Assembly (NCBI GenBank): GCA_905234775.1 | Contig: CAJOJC010000022.1 | Span: 1-23,667, forward strand | Direction: 5' to 3' | Length of the DNA: 23,667 nt | DNA from: an uncultured Bacteroidales bacterium | GTDB lineage: Bacteria > Bacteroidota > Bacteroidia > Bacteroidales > UBA932 | In this document: positions 17,053-23,667 of the stretch, piece by piece | How positions within the stretch are numbered: the stretch's first letter is position 1 | Layout: every line of letters starts with the position of its first letter | Position numbers and translations under genes: made by a program | Notes under the pieces: generated by a model | The model's input: only the letters and a program-made list of their open reading frames with translations | What the model was told of the DNA's origin: nothing | Database searches by the model: none

Positions 17053-18701
17053 TAGAGATTATTGATGTTGGTATTCATCCACTCGAGGCGCTTGCGGTAG
17101 TTTTCCTTAAGCCAGTCGACCTCTCCCTGATATGAACCGGTGACCTTGTACTGAGGCCAGTCGTAGGTATTGAGCCTGTTCCATTTGTTGTGGTTGCGCG
17201 CGGGAGCGTCTCCCATATCGGCGACCATGTCGTCTATCTTATTGTAGAACCTCTGGAAATCAGGATAAACCTCGTTCCAGCGTTTCTTCACCATCTTTAC
17301 GAACTCCGGATCCTTAAAGAGGCGGTAGAACCAGCCGTGGTTACGGCCGTGCATATTCTGGTCCTTGATCCACCAGCCTTCCCATGGCTGCTTTCCGTCT
17401 CCATAGTAGTCGCAGTTTCCCAGACTAATGTCGAAGTCCCAGAGATGATACATCTCGAGTTTTCCGCCCTTAGGCAGAGTAAGGAAGGTACTCTTTCGGA
17501 GATTACCGTCTACGTCTTTCGAGAATTCCTCGACTATGAAGTAGTTTATGAATGAATCTACGTCGATATACTGCTGGTAGACATCCTGATACTCGCCTGC
17601 CCATAGGGCGTCTTCGAAGTCCTTGAAGAACTGCTTCGCTTCATTCTGCTGGGCTTCGGTAGGCAGCTCCGGATCCTTGAACATAATGGGGTGACCGTGG
17701 GCAGTAGTCCAGCATACCGGCTCGTCGAGGTTGGATTCAATCTCGAAGTACATATCTCCTGCGTCCACATTGATGTTCACCCTTTCCTTCGAGACTTTTT
17801 TATGTTCGATGAAATCGTACACTCCGAAATAAGTTCCGTTCAGGTATACCTCAACCGGAACGGCCTTCGGGGTCCACGACATACCTACTATCTTCGAGAG
17901 CTCGAAGCACACACGATTTCTCAGAAGGGATTTGTCTACCCAGTTTGCGAGAAGATTCCACGATTTGTCGTTTGAAAGATCGAACAGCTTAGCTTTCTCC
18001 TCGAGTTTGATCATGAAGGGAAGTTTAGGTTTTCCCCAGGGATCCCAGGTACTGTTTCCCCTGCCCCTTATCTGCATCCTTCCGGAGAAGTATTCGGTGT
18101 CCCAGAATTTGTGGTCCGGGTCCTTGATCTCGATAGTTCCGGGCTTGTAGTCCACCTTGCTGGTGATGGTTTTTCCGTCGTCCGTTCTAAGGTAGACCTT
18201 CGGGAGTTCCTTTACCTTGGGTTCCGGTGTCGGGGGCTCCGGTCCAGGAGGCTCCGGCTCTACGGTCTTTTCCTTGTAAGGCAGGATGATGTGGTTGCCG
18301 TTGCTGAGGCGGGCGTGGACTCCGTCTTTGTTGAGATAGATGTAGAAGGGATACGCATCCTCGTCTTTCAGGGCGACATTGCGGGTGATTCCAATAGGTT
18401 CTCCTCCGACCAGGTATTTGTCATTGCGGTCGAAAGCCACCACTTTCGGAGAGGAGTTAGTACAGTCCTCGAATATCAATTCTGAAATATCCAGATTGAT
18501 CTTTCTCTCATCATCAAGAGTAAGGCGCAATTCAGAGGAAGCTACAGTCTTTTCGTAGTAAGAATGTCCCGTCTTATAAGCGGCAAGAAAATCGGCGAAA
18601 CCGGCGGGCTGAGTCTTGATCGGCTCAATGAGCTGCTCCTTCTCCTCGCAGGATACGAGCAGAAGCGCCGCAGCGGCCACCATGTATAAAAATCTTTTCA
18701 T
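17052..18701 (-). CDS. CotH-like protein kinase-fold surface lipoprotein
   Basis: The start at 18701 is chosen over 18725 because it opens directly into a lipoprotein signal, [18 protein letters not shown], with Cys18; this gives 549 residues. An N-terminal region (about 20-147) of unknown fold is followed by a Pro/Glu linker ([15 protein letters not shown]) and a CotH domain at about 167-549. CotH marks are RGRGNSTWD at 212-220, [14 protein letters not shown] at 250-263, [18 protein letters not shown] at 285-302 and the metal-binding-like WDFDISLGN at 421-429. CotH of Bacillus spores is an atypical protein kinase; Bacteroidota versions are exported and their substrates are unknown. Its stop overlaps the uvrA start (TAATG). 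A role linked to the glycan locus is possible but not shown. Confidence 0.88.
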   Translation of the reverse strand: MKRFLYMVAAAALLLVSCEEKEQLIEPIKTQPAGFADFLAAYKTGHSYYEKTVASSELRLTLDDERKINLDISELIFEDCTNSSPKVVAFDRNDKYLVGGEPIGITRNVALKDEDAYPFYIYLNKDGVHARLSNGNHIILPYKEKTVEPEPPGPEPPTPEPKVKELPKVYLRTDDGKTITSKVDYKPGTIEIKDPDHKFWDTEYFSGRMQIRGRGNSTWDPWGKPKLPFMIKLEEKAKLFDLSNDKSWNLLANWVDKSLLRNRVCFELSKIVGMSWTPKAVPVEVYLNGTYFGVYDFIEHKKVSKERVNINVDAGDMYFEIESNLDEPVCWTTAHGHPIMFKDPELPTEAQQNEAKQFFKDFEDALWAGEYQDVYQQYIDVDSFINYFIVEEFSKDVDGNLRKSTFLTLPKGGKLEMYHLWDFDISLGNCDYYGDGKQPWEGWWIKDQNMHGRNHGWFYRLFKDPEFVKMVKKRWNEVYPDFQRFYNKIDDMVADMGDAPARNHNKWNRLNTYDWPQYKVTGSYQGEVDWLKENYRKRLEWMNTNINNL

Positions 18702-18769
18702 TTCCAAACGAGTATGGAGTTGCAAGATAGTGATTTTTTGGCTTACTTTGGATAAAATTCTCAGCAGGT
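18702..18769. promoter_or_regulatory. Divergent promoter region between CotH and EamA genes
   Basis: This 68-base AT-rich gap must drive CotH leftwards and the EamA gene rightwards. The plus strand has TACTTTGG at 18744-18751, one mismatch from TAnnTTTG, with a TTG at 18720-18722. The minus strand has TATCTTGC at 18729-18722, a poorer match. Neither is strong, so exact start sites are uncertain. Confidence 0.35.
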
Positions 18770-19621
18770 ATGTGGCTTTGGCTAGCGCTCCTTTCCGCCT
18801 TCCTTCTTGGGTTCTATGATATAACTAAGAAAAAGGCTCTCGCGAAGAACGGTCCAATAGAAGTTCTGTTCGCCGCTACCGCCATCAGTACCCTTTTGCT
18901 GGCGCCCTGCCTGATTATCTATAGCGGCCCTTGGGCGCACCATTTTATGTTGATGGCAAAGGCTCTTCTCGTAAGCGCTTCGTGGATCAGCGGAATGTAT
19001 GCCCTCAAGCTGCTTCCTATTACTACCGTCTCGCCGCTGAAGGCGACCCGTCCGTTTTTCGTGGTCCTGCTCTCTCTGATCATCTTCGGGGAGAGGCTCA
19101 ATTCGCTTCAGTATATAGGAGTAGGGTTGGCGCTGTTATCCATAGGTCTGATGAGCGTCTCCGGCAAACGAGACGATGCCGGATCAGGCAGCCGTACCGG
19201 ATATATAGCAATCTTGATTTCCATAGCAGCCGGTGTTGCGAGTGCTCTGTACGACAAACACATAATGGTGTCTATGCACCCTCTGTTTGTCCAGAGCTGG
19301 ACCAATCTCTATATAACGGTGATAGTCGGTATTTATCTGCTTGCCGTCCGCCGTTTCTCTTCGGAGCGTACGCCTATCCGAATGGACTGGATACTGGTCC
19401 TTACAGCCGTTCTTATCACTGGAGCGGATATGGCCTATTTCTTTGCCCTCGGCAGCGAAGGCGCGCTGCTTTCCGTAATTTCGATCGTTCGCCGCTGCGC
19501 AGTAATAGTGACCTTCGTTTTCGGAGCTCTTATCTTCAAGGAGAAGAATCTGCGCGGAAAGGCCGTTGCGCTTATCGTTCTGCTCGCCGGCATGGTCTGC
19601 CTGATGCTCGGAAACCAGTAA
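18770..19621 (+). CDS. EamA/DMT-superfamily membrane transporter
   Basis: A 283-residue protein with about ten hydrophobic helices in two similar halves (about 1-130 and 143-283), the standard EamA build. The end of each half has the family pattern of a short charged loop before the last helix: IIFGERLNSLQYIGVGLALLSIGL in the first half and LIFKEKNLRGKAVALIVLLAG in the second. Such proteins move small metabolites, often amino acids or drugs, across the inner membrane, usually outwards. Substrate is not predictable. The stop is one base before the recO start, so the two genes are co-transcribed; no functional link between them is known. Confidence 0.9.
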   Translation: MWLWLALLSAFLLGFYDITKKKALAKNGPIEVLFAATAISTLLLAPCLIIYSGPWAHHFMLMAKALLVSASWISGMYALKLLPITTVSPLKATRPFFVVLLSLIIFGERLNSLQYIGVGLALLSIGLMSVSGKRDDAGSGSRTGYIAILISIAAGVASALYDKHIMVSMHPLFVQSWTNLYITVIVGIYLLAVRRFSSERTPIRMDWILVLTAVLITGADMAYFFALGSEGALLSVISIVRRCAVIVTFVFGALIFKEKNLRGKAVALIVLLAGMVCLMLGNQ

Positions 19622-19622
19622 T

Positions 19623-20282
19623 ATGAAGCAGGCTGTCGAATTTATCATACTCGGAGTTACCAAGGTCGGCGAGAAGTCGCTTGTCCTTCACACCCTCAGC
19701 GCAGAATACGGTCGCCGCAGCTTCATAGTAAGTGTTTCGAAGTCTTCATCGATGGCGCTGTATCTGCCTCTAAACGTTTTGAGCGGCGAGGTAAGCGATA
19801 ACAATCTTTCCGATTTGTGGAGAGTCTCGGCGCTGCGGGCAGAATATCCTTTAAACGGTATCCGCAACTCGGTCTCGAAAAATTCCGTCTGCCTGTTTAT
19901 GAGCGAAGTTCTGTATCGCGTCCTTCGCGACGGAGAGTATTCCGAGGAACTGTACGAATGGTGTCGACAACAGATTCTGGTGCTGGATGCGCTCGGGAAT
20001 TCGGTAGAAAGTTCCGCGAATTTTCACCTTTTGTGGCTTCTGGGGCTATGCGGGGAGCTGGGGTTCAGCCCGCGCATGGAGGACCTGATGCCCTTTGCGG
20101 GCGAGCGGCTCGACGACCTGCGCGGGCTGCTTACGCTCCCCTACGACCAGGCCCTGCTGCTACCCCTTTCCGGAGCCCGCCGCAGCGAAATAGCCGAAAT
20201 TCTTCTGGAATATTTATCCTATCACCTGGACTGCAGACTTAACATCCGCTCCCTTCCCGTTCTCCGTGAACTCTTCGGGTAA
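19623..20282 (+). CDS. recO: DNA repair protein RecO, Bacteroidota type
   Basis: A 219-residue protein. The N-terminal OB-fold part (about 1-80) opens with EFIILGVTKVGEKSLVLHTLSAEYGRRSFIV, in the usual place of the RecO oligonucleotide-binding domain, and a helical domain follows with NFHLLWLLGLCGELGFSP, a well-conserved RecO segment. The C-terminal part is all-helical. The four-cysteine zinc site of some RecO proteins is absent, as is common in this phylum. RecO with RecR loads RecA onto SSB-coated single strands in gap repair. It is the second gene after EamA with a one-base spacer. A GC-rich hairpin begins 20 bases after its stop. Confidence 0.88.
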   Translation: MKQAVEFIILGVTKVGEKSLVLHTLSAEYGRRSFIVSVSKSSSMALYLPLNVLSGEVSDNNLSDLWRVSALRAEYPLNGIRNSVSKNSVCLFMSEVLYRVLRDGEYSEELYEWCRQQILVLDALGNSVESSANFHLLWLLGLCGELGFSPRMEDLMPFAGERLDDLRGLLTLPYDQALLLPLSGARRSEIAEILLEYLSYHLDCRLNIRSLPVLRELFG

Positions 20283-20302
20283 TCTACTTCCCTCTTTAGT
20301 AC

Positions 20303-20322
20303 GGGGGAAGCGTCCTTCCCCC
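20303..20322 (+). terminator. GC-rich hairpin after recO, possible terminator
   Basis: GGGGGAAG and CTTCCCCC form a perfect eight-base-pair stem with loop CGTC, starting 20 bases after the recO stop. No T run follows (the next bases are C-rich), so it is not a classic intrinsic terminator. The left arm could pair instead with CTTCCC a few bases upstream, giving two alternative folds. Confidence 0.4.
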
Positions 20323-20496
20323 CCCTAGCTCCCTGCGGCTTTCCTCACATCGGCTTCGCTCTCCTCCTTCTCATAATTCATTTTGTAGCCGTCAGGTGGA
20401 AGTCATTGATTTACAGGTAATTAGGCAAATCAAAGTCGGAAATTTGCGGAGGTTGATTTAAGTAACTCTCTGTAACACAGGAATATCCACCCAACG

Positions 20497-20513
20497 GCGC
20501 GAAGCATTCGCGC
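20497..20513. repeat. Perfect short inverted repeat
   Basis: GCGCGAA and TTCGCGC form a seven-base-pair stem around the loop GCA, followed on the plus strand by TTT. It could end plus-strand transcripts that pass the recO hairpin. No gene is adjacent. Confidence 0.4.
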
Positions 20514-20817
20514 TTTCCCTCACGTTCGAATATATATTCTTAAGCCCCCGGCAGGGATGTTGTCGCGAGGGGTAGGCTGCGCGGGCTAAAAAGTCGGGGA
20601 CGATTTTTTCGAAGGGTTGAAAGAGGCCGCGAGCGGCCTTACGAACGAACTTCCACAAAAACGTACCTGGCGGACACTCCCGGTCGCGACTTGATAGTCG
20701 TCAGGAGCGGCCGCAGGCCCTCCGGACTGTCTCTCACGCTCAGCGCCTACCCCCTTCGCGCTTCCATCCCCGCCCCGCGCAGGCCCGGTAGGCCCTCCGC
20801 GCTCATTTTCGCCAAAC

Positions 20818-20927
20818 AGCCGTCCCGGCAATATGCCCCAGAATATGTTCTAGTAAGGCTGATGTTTGCTACTAATGCCGAAATCGGCCCTAGCCGTCCT
20901 GGTCACCAGCCCCAGAATACCTTCTGG
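20818..20927. repeat. Degenerate direct repeat, two 36-base units 74 bases apart
   Basis: Bases 20818-20853 and 20892-20927 match at 27 of 36 positions. Both contain AGCCGTCC, then GCCCCAGAATA, then TTCT. Similarity goes on more weakly after each unit (GCTACT followed by a GAAATC-containing stretch), so the true period may be the full 74 bases. The second unit folds as CCAGAA-TACC-TTCTGG. The units do not encode a repeated peptide of a known protein. Confidence 0.6.
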
Positions 20928-20985
20928 CTGGGGTACACATTGAGGCTACTTGGCAGAAATCTACCAAATCTCCATTTCCGCGAAG

Positions 20986-21051
20986 TAGCGCCACAAATAT
21001 TCGCTGCAAAATGCCTCACAAGCACTTCTGGGCTGGGGTGGGTGTGGCGCT
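20986..21051. repeat. 66-base palindrome-ended repeat, copy A
   Basis: The element starts with TAGCGCCACAAATA and ends with TGTGGCGCT; AGCGCCACA and TGTGGCGCT pair perfectly over nine bases, so the whole can fold as a long hairpin. It is the same length as copy B, shares the first 14 bases with it, has TGCCTCACAAGC against TGCCCCACAAGC in the middle and the same right end. Confidence 0.65.
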
Positions 21052-21069
21052 GGGGCCTTCCAAAGGGGG

Positions 21070-21136
21070 TAGCGCCACAAATAAAACGAAGAATGTGCCC
21101 CACAAGCCACTCTGTAGGGGGTGCCCCGTGGCGCTA
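21070..21136. repeat. 66-base palindrome-ended repeat, copy B, overlapping the rdgB stop
   Basis: TAGCGCCAC at 21070-21078 and GTGGCGCTA at 21128-21136 are perfect nine-base inverted repeats. The copy lies 84 bases from copy A. Its right arm contains the TAG stop codon of rdgB (minus strand, 21136-21134), so in rdgB mRNA the hairpin begins at the stop codon and may act as a 3' end or stability structure. Confidence 0.65.
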
Positions 21137-21727
21137 CTTTGCTGAGGTGCGGAGCCAGGCGGCCATAGCGCGGAGGGCACGGCCGCGGTGGGAGATTGCG
21201 TTCTTGGTCTCCTCGGGGAGTTCTGCGACAGTCTGGTCGGGATAGTCATTTGCGATAAACACAGGGTCGTAGCCGAAGCCGCCGCAACCGGCTTTTTCCA
21301 GAGCGATGCGCCCCTCCATTACGCCGTCGAAGAAATGTTTTTCGCCATCAATTATCAGGGTAACCACACTGCGGAAGCGCGCGGTGCGGGGAACGGAAGG
21401 ATCAAGCCGAGCCAGTTCAGAGAGCAACTTCCGGATATTGTCGTCGAAGTTGCAGCCCTCGCCGGCATAGCGGGCGGTGAAAACGCCCGGCGCGCCGCCG
21501 AGCGCGTCTACCTCCAGGCCCGTATCGTCTGCAAAACAATTAAGACCGGTGCGCGAGTAGATAAACTCTGCCTTGATGATACTGTTATCTTTAAGCGTAA
21601 GACCTGTCTCTTCGACATCATCCAGGACACCAGCCTCAGCCGATGACAGCAATTCGAACTCCGGGCCCAGAATCTCAGAAGCCTCGCGGAGTTTCCCCTT
21701 ATTACCTGTTGCAAAAACTAATTTCAT
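21134..21727 (-). CDS. rdgB: RdgB/HAM1-type dITP/XTP pyrophosphatase
   Basis: A 197-residue cytoplasmic enzyme that hydrolyses non-canonical purine nucleoside triphosphates (dITP, ITP, XTP) to monophosphates and keeps them out of DNA. Family motifs are all present: FATGNKGKL at 5-13, the ADDTGLEVDALGGAPGVF metal and substrate loop starting at residue 66, GGFGYDPVF near 150 and the C-terminal KNAISHRGRAL. Length is typical. It starts one base after the S41 protease stop, so it is translated from the same message. Its last codon and stop lie at the edge of the palindromic repeat copy B. No damage seen. Confidence 0.97.
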   Translation of the reverse strand: MKLVFATGNKGKLREASEILGPEFELLSSAEAGVLDDVEETGLTLKDNSIIKAEFIYSRTGLNCFADDTGLEVDALGGAPGVFTARYAGEGCNFDDNIRKLLSELARLDPSVPRTARFRSVVTLIIDGEKHFFDGVMEGRIALEKAGCGGFGYDPVFIANDYPDQTVAELPEETKNAISHRGRALRAMAAWLRTSAK

Positions 21728-21728
21728 C

Positions 21729-23234
21729 TCAAATCGTCGGGCTTACGAGCGCGGTTTTCAGAGCATTGTCGTAGCGCAGGCGGAGCTGAACTCCTGCCGC
21801 CTGATAGTAGTATCGAACAACTATCTCCTCCTCTATAAACGGTATAATCTGCAGCCTTTCGAGTGAATCCATCAAAGGCTTTTCCTTTTCAGGAAGCAGT
21901 TCCCTCGCGTACGCCACGAAGCCCTCGTAATCAGCCTCGCTCAGGGCAAAAGTCTCCGCAGGAGCGATGGTTTCGTGGTTTCTCAGATAGTATAGAGCAT
22001 ATTGCTCCACGATTCCTCTCATCACCAGGGAATAGACTATGTCGTCGTACTTGGGGGCCTCGAGCTCCACGTCCGGGGTGATTCCGCCGCCGTCGCGAAC
22101 GATGCGCCCAGCTTTGGTCTTGAATTCGTGGGTCAGCGAATCCGGAATTTGCGATACGCTGCCGTCCGGATTGCGGTGGGAATAGTCGATTGCTTGAACG
22201 CATCTGCCTGAGGGAGTATAGTACTTGCCGACCGTGACCTTGAGCTGGCCGCCGTACGGAAGGGGTTTGAGGCTCTGGATGAGGCCCTTGCCGAAGGTCC
22301 TGCGGCCCATGATCGTAGCCCTGTCGAGGTCCTGCAGCGCGCCGCTAACAATCTCGGACGACGAGGCAGTCCCCGAATCGACGAGAACGATGAGCGGCAG
22401 CTTCGTATCCAGCGGCTGCTCGTAGGTCCGGTAAACTTCCACGTCCTTGGGATCACGGCCCTTCGAAGTCACGACCACCGACCCGCGCGGAACGAAGATC
22501 GACACGATTCGGATTGCCTCCTGCATGAGGCCGCCGCCGTTGCCGCGAAGATCGAGCACGAGCCGCTTCATGCCCTGCTTCTTGAGGGCCGTTACCTGCT
22601 GCCGGATCTCGTCCGAGACGCCCTCGGTAAAGCCGCTCTGGGCGATGTAGCCGGTAGTCGCGTCCAGCATGCCCGCGTACTCGACGTCGGGGAGATGGAT
22701 CTTCTCGCGGGTGACGACCACGCTGACGGTGTCGCCGGTCCAAACCTTCTTCACCAGGAAGGTAACGTCCGTTCCGGGAGCGCCGCGCATCTTATCGGAG
22801 CACGCCTTACTGTCGAGGCCATGGACGGTTTCACCGTCGATTTCGAGCAGCTCGTCGCCGGCATGGAGACCGGCCTTCACGGCTGGCGAACCGGCATACG
22901 GCTCGTTGATGACGACGTTGCTCTCGGGCGTGGGCTTGTAGATGATCGCGCCCACTCCGCCGTAGACCTTGCCGATCTGGAGCTGGAAGTCCTCCTGCTC
23001 TTCGGCCGGAACGAAAACGGTGTACGGGTCGAGTTCGGCGAGCATGGCGTCTATCGCCGCGCGCTCCATCTTGTCGATCGGGAGGGTGTCTACATACGAG
23101 CGTCCCAACTCCTTCAGAATCGCGTTGTGGATCTCAACCCACTTTCCCAATTTGAAATTCTTCGACTCCGCTCCAGCGCCCAGCGTCATCAGCAGCGCCG
23201 CAATGATAATGATAACCTTTCTCATATCAATCAT
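21729..23234 (-). CDS. S41-family C-terminal processing peptidase with PDZ domain
   Basis: Up to 501 residues; ATG at 23225 (three codons later, MRKVIIIIAALL) is an equally good start and opens straight into the signal peptide. A PDZ domain spans about 85-165 (YGGVGAIIY, AGLHAGDELLEIDGETV). The protease core follows with LDLRGNGGG at 227-235, catalytic Ser291 in SGTASSSEI and Lys316 in RRTFGKG, 25 residues apart as in E. coli Prc. A helical C-terminal tail of about 100 residues is like other Bacteroidales S41 proteases. It acts in the periplasm, trimming or degrading proteins from their C-termini. It lies between the U32 gene and rdgB on one strand, separated from U32 by the large inverted repeat. 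Confidence 0.95.
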   Translation of the reverse strand: MIDMRKVIIIIAALLMTLGAGAESKNFKLGKWVEIHNAILKELGRSYVDTLPIDKMERAAIDAMLAELDPYTVFVPAEEQEDFQLQIGKVYGGVGAIIYKPTPESNVVINEPYAGSPAVKAGLHAGDELLEIDGETVHGLDSKACSDKMRGAPGTDVTFLVKKVWTGDTVSVVVTREKIHLPDVEYAGMLDATTGYIAQSGFTEGVSDEIRQQVTALKKQGMKRLVLDLRGNGGGLMQEAIRIVSIFVPRGSVVVTSKGRDPKDVEVYRTYEQPLDTKLPLIVLVDSGTASSSEIVSGALQDLDRATIMGRRTFGKGLIQSLKPLPYGGQLKVTVGKYYTPSGRCVQAIDYSHRNPDGSVSQIPDSLTHEFKTKAGRIVRDGGGITPDVELEAPKYDDIVYSLVMRGIVEQYALYYLRNHETIAPAETFALSEADYEGFVAYARELLPEKEKPLMDSLERLQIIPFIEEEIVVRYYYQAAGVQLRLRYDNALKTALVSPTI

Positions 23235-23237
23235 ATT

Positions 23238-23363
23238 AACAGTAAGCCAGCCCTCTCATGCGACCTTCGCGGCGCCAGCGCCGCTCACCCTCCCACTTCG
23301 TGGGCCCCTCCCTCTATCAGACCGAGGGTGGCTAGGGTCGCCTGAGGGGGCTGGCTTACTGTT
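23238..23363. repeat. 126-base multi-branched inverted repeat element
   Basis: The 28-base ends 23238-23265 and 23336-23363 are inverted copies matching at 26 of 28 positions; one of the two differences is a G-T pair. The inner 70 bases hold three more hairpins: GCGGCG/CGCCGC (23269-23284), CCCAC/GTGGG (23292-23304) and CCCTC/GAGGG (23309-23328). The predicted fold is a long stem with three arms. It fills the gap between two co-directional genes; its right arm includes the U32 stop codon and its left arm ends four bases before the first S41 start codon. It looks like a palindromic intergenic element (MITE or REP-like) or a structured mRNA region. Confidence 0.8.
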
Positions 23364-23667
23364 CATTAGTATCATTTTCAGTCAATATCCATTTGTATAA
23401 TTTATCACCACGATGGACTTTGTGGGGGACGGCGAGAGAGCAGCGGACGCCCTTCGGGGCTTCGGGGACGGGTTCGAATTCGACGCGCATGTCGTCGATA
23501 GTGAACTCTTCGACTCCGGTAGTGCGGCCGATGATCATCACTTCGTCGCCTACGTGGAGCGGAGTGGTCTCCACTGTGACCTCGGCGACTCCGATGCGGT
23601 CGAACCAGTTCGTGACCTTTCCTACATAGACTTTGCGGCGGGTGGCCTGGCTGCCGTAGACGTCGCT
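23356..23667 (-). CDS. Peptidase U32 family protein, C-terminal part
   Basis: The last 103 residues of a gene that begins beyond the right edge. The segment VYVGKVTNWFDRIGVAEV, then LHVGDEVMIIGRTTGV, then HKVHRGDKLYKWI matches the C-terminal beta-barrel domain of U32 proteins, a group that includes collagenase-like proteases and the tRNA uridine-34 hydroxylation protein TrhP (YegQ). Which of these applies cannot be decided without the N-terminal catalytic part. The stop codon TAA lies in the right arm of the 126-base inverted repeat. It precedes the S41 protease on the same strand and could be read through into it. Confidence 0.85.
   Translation of the reverse strand, partial: SDVYGSQATRRKVYVGKVTNWFDRIGVAEVTVETTPLHVGDEVMIIGRTTGVEEFTIDDMRVEFEPVPEAPKGVRCSLAVPHKVHRGDKLYKWILTENDTNEQ

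Larger units (their letters stand above)
20283..21133. other. Gene-free interval of 851 bases
   Basis: No reading frame here resembles a protein; those present are GC-rich and low in complexity, without family motifs. No tRNA, rRNA or CRISPR pattern is visible. It holds several perfect short hairpins (20303-20322, 20497-20513, 20624-20639), a 12-base palindrome GAATATATATTC at 20528-20539, and in its right part a degenerate repeat array (20818-21136). Base composition swings from AT-rich (20380-20480) to very GC-rich (20690-20810), unlike the smooth composition of the genes. It may be a mosaic of repeat elements or contain an unrecognised structured RNA. Confidence 0.6.

Noticed and set aside
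18702..18725. Eight-residue upstream extension of the CotH lipoprotein
   Set aside because: The signal peptide fits directly with the ATG at 18701; the added MQLHTRLE would put charged residues before it.
20818..21136. CRISPR array
   Set aside because: Spacing (74-95 bases) and identity between units are irregular, spacer-like uniform segments are absent and no cas gene is nearby.
20458..21249. Several frames of 60-184 codons in the recO-rdgB interval
   Set aside because: Overlapping frames on both strands with low-complexity, Arg/Pro/Gly-rich products. The repeated ICGAT and APQI peptides only reflect the DNA repeat.
23266..23335. tRNA-like cloverleaf inside the 126-base element
   Set aside because: Three arms suggest a cloverleaf, but arm lengths, the anticodon loop and the TTC-containing T-arm pattern of tRNA are absent.

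Overview
The window reads as a chromosomal segment of a member of the Bacteroidota, most likely the order Bacteroidales. The grounds are a SusC/SusD pair with surface lipoproteins, a BACON-domain GH16 glucanase, a SusR-like membrane regulator, tandem deoxynucleoside kinases, CotH-type lipoproteins and several exact matches to the Bacteroides -7 promoter box TAnnTTTG. The genus cannot be fixed from the sequence. Most genes lie on the minus strand. The three plus-strand genes are a metallo-beta-lactamase-fold hydrolase, an EamA transporter and recO.

Layout by position. (1) 1-4748, minus: two deoxynucleoside kinases, a long-chain acyl-CoA synthetase, a GluP/FucP-type sugar transporter and the start of a ROK sugar kinase. 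These form a close-packed run read from about 4770 down to 1. (2) 4830-5465, plus: an MBL-fold hydrolase that diverges from the kinases and runs tail-to-tail into the next operon. (3) 5471-12713, minus: a polysaccharide utilisation locus in the order SusC, SusD, duplicated-domain surface glycan-binding lipoprotein, GH16 endo-beta-glucanase. The GH16 active-site type points to a beta-1,3-glucan (laminarin-like) or mixed-linkage beta-glucan. (4) 12862-18701, minus: CotH lipoprotein, uvrA and a SusR-like regulator joined by overlapping stop and start codons. uvrA carries a frameshift that looks like an 8-base deletion. A terminator separates this unit from susC. (5) 18770-20282, plus: EamA transporter and recO. 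(6) 20283-21133: an 851-base gene-free stretch with hairpins and a degenerate repeat array that runs into the rdgB stop codon. (7) 21134-23667, minus: the C-terminal end of a U32 peptidase-family protein, an S41 C-terminal-processing protease and rdgB. A 126-base multi-branched inverted repeat fills the gap between the U32 and S41 genes.

How the genes may work together (inference): the regulator senses a glucan fragment at or across the inner membrane and switches on the SusC operon. GH16 and the binding lipoproteins cut and hold beta-glucan at the cell surface, and SusC/SusD import the oligosaccharides. The sugar transporter and ROK kinase at the left edge could take released glucose into the cytoplasm and phosphorylate it. 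No beta-glucosidase (GH3 or similar) is in the window, so that step must be encoded elsewhere. The other genes are general housekeeping (nucleotide salvage and cleansing, DNA repair, fatty-acid activation, proteolysis).

No clearly new defence, mobile or biosynthetic system was found. The least explained signals are the two kinds of inverted-repeat element that overlap stop codons, the repeat array at 20818-21136, and the broken uvrA that sits translationally between CotH and the locus regulator.
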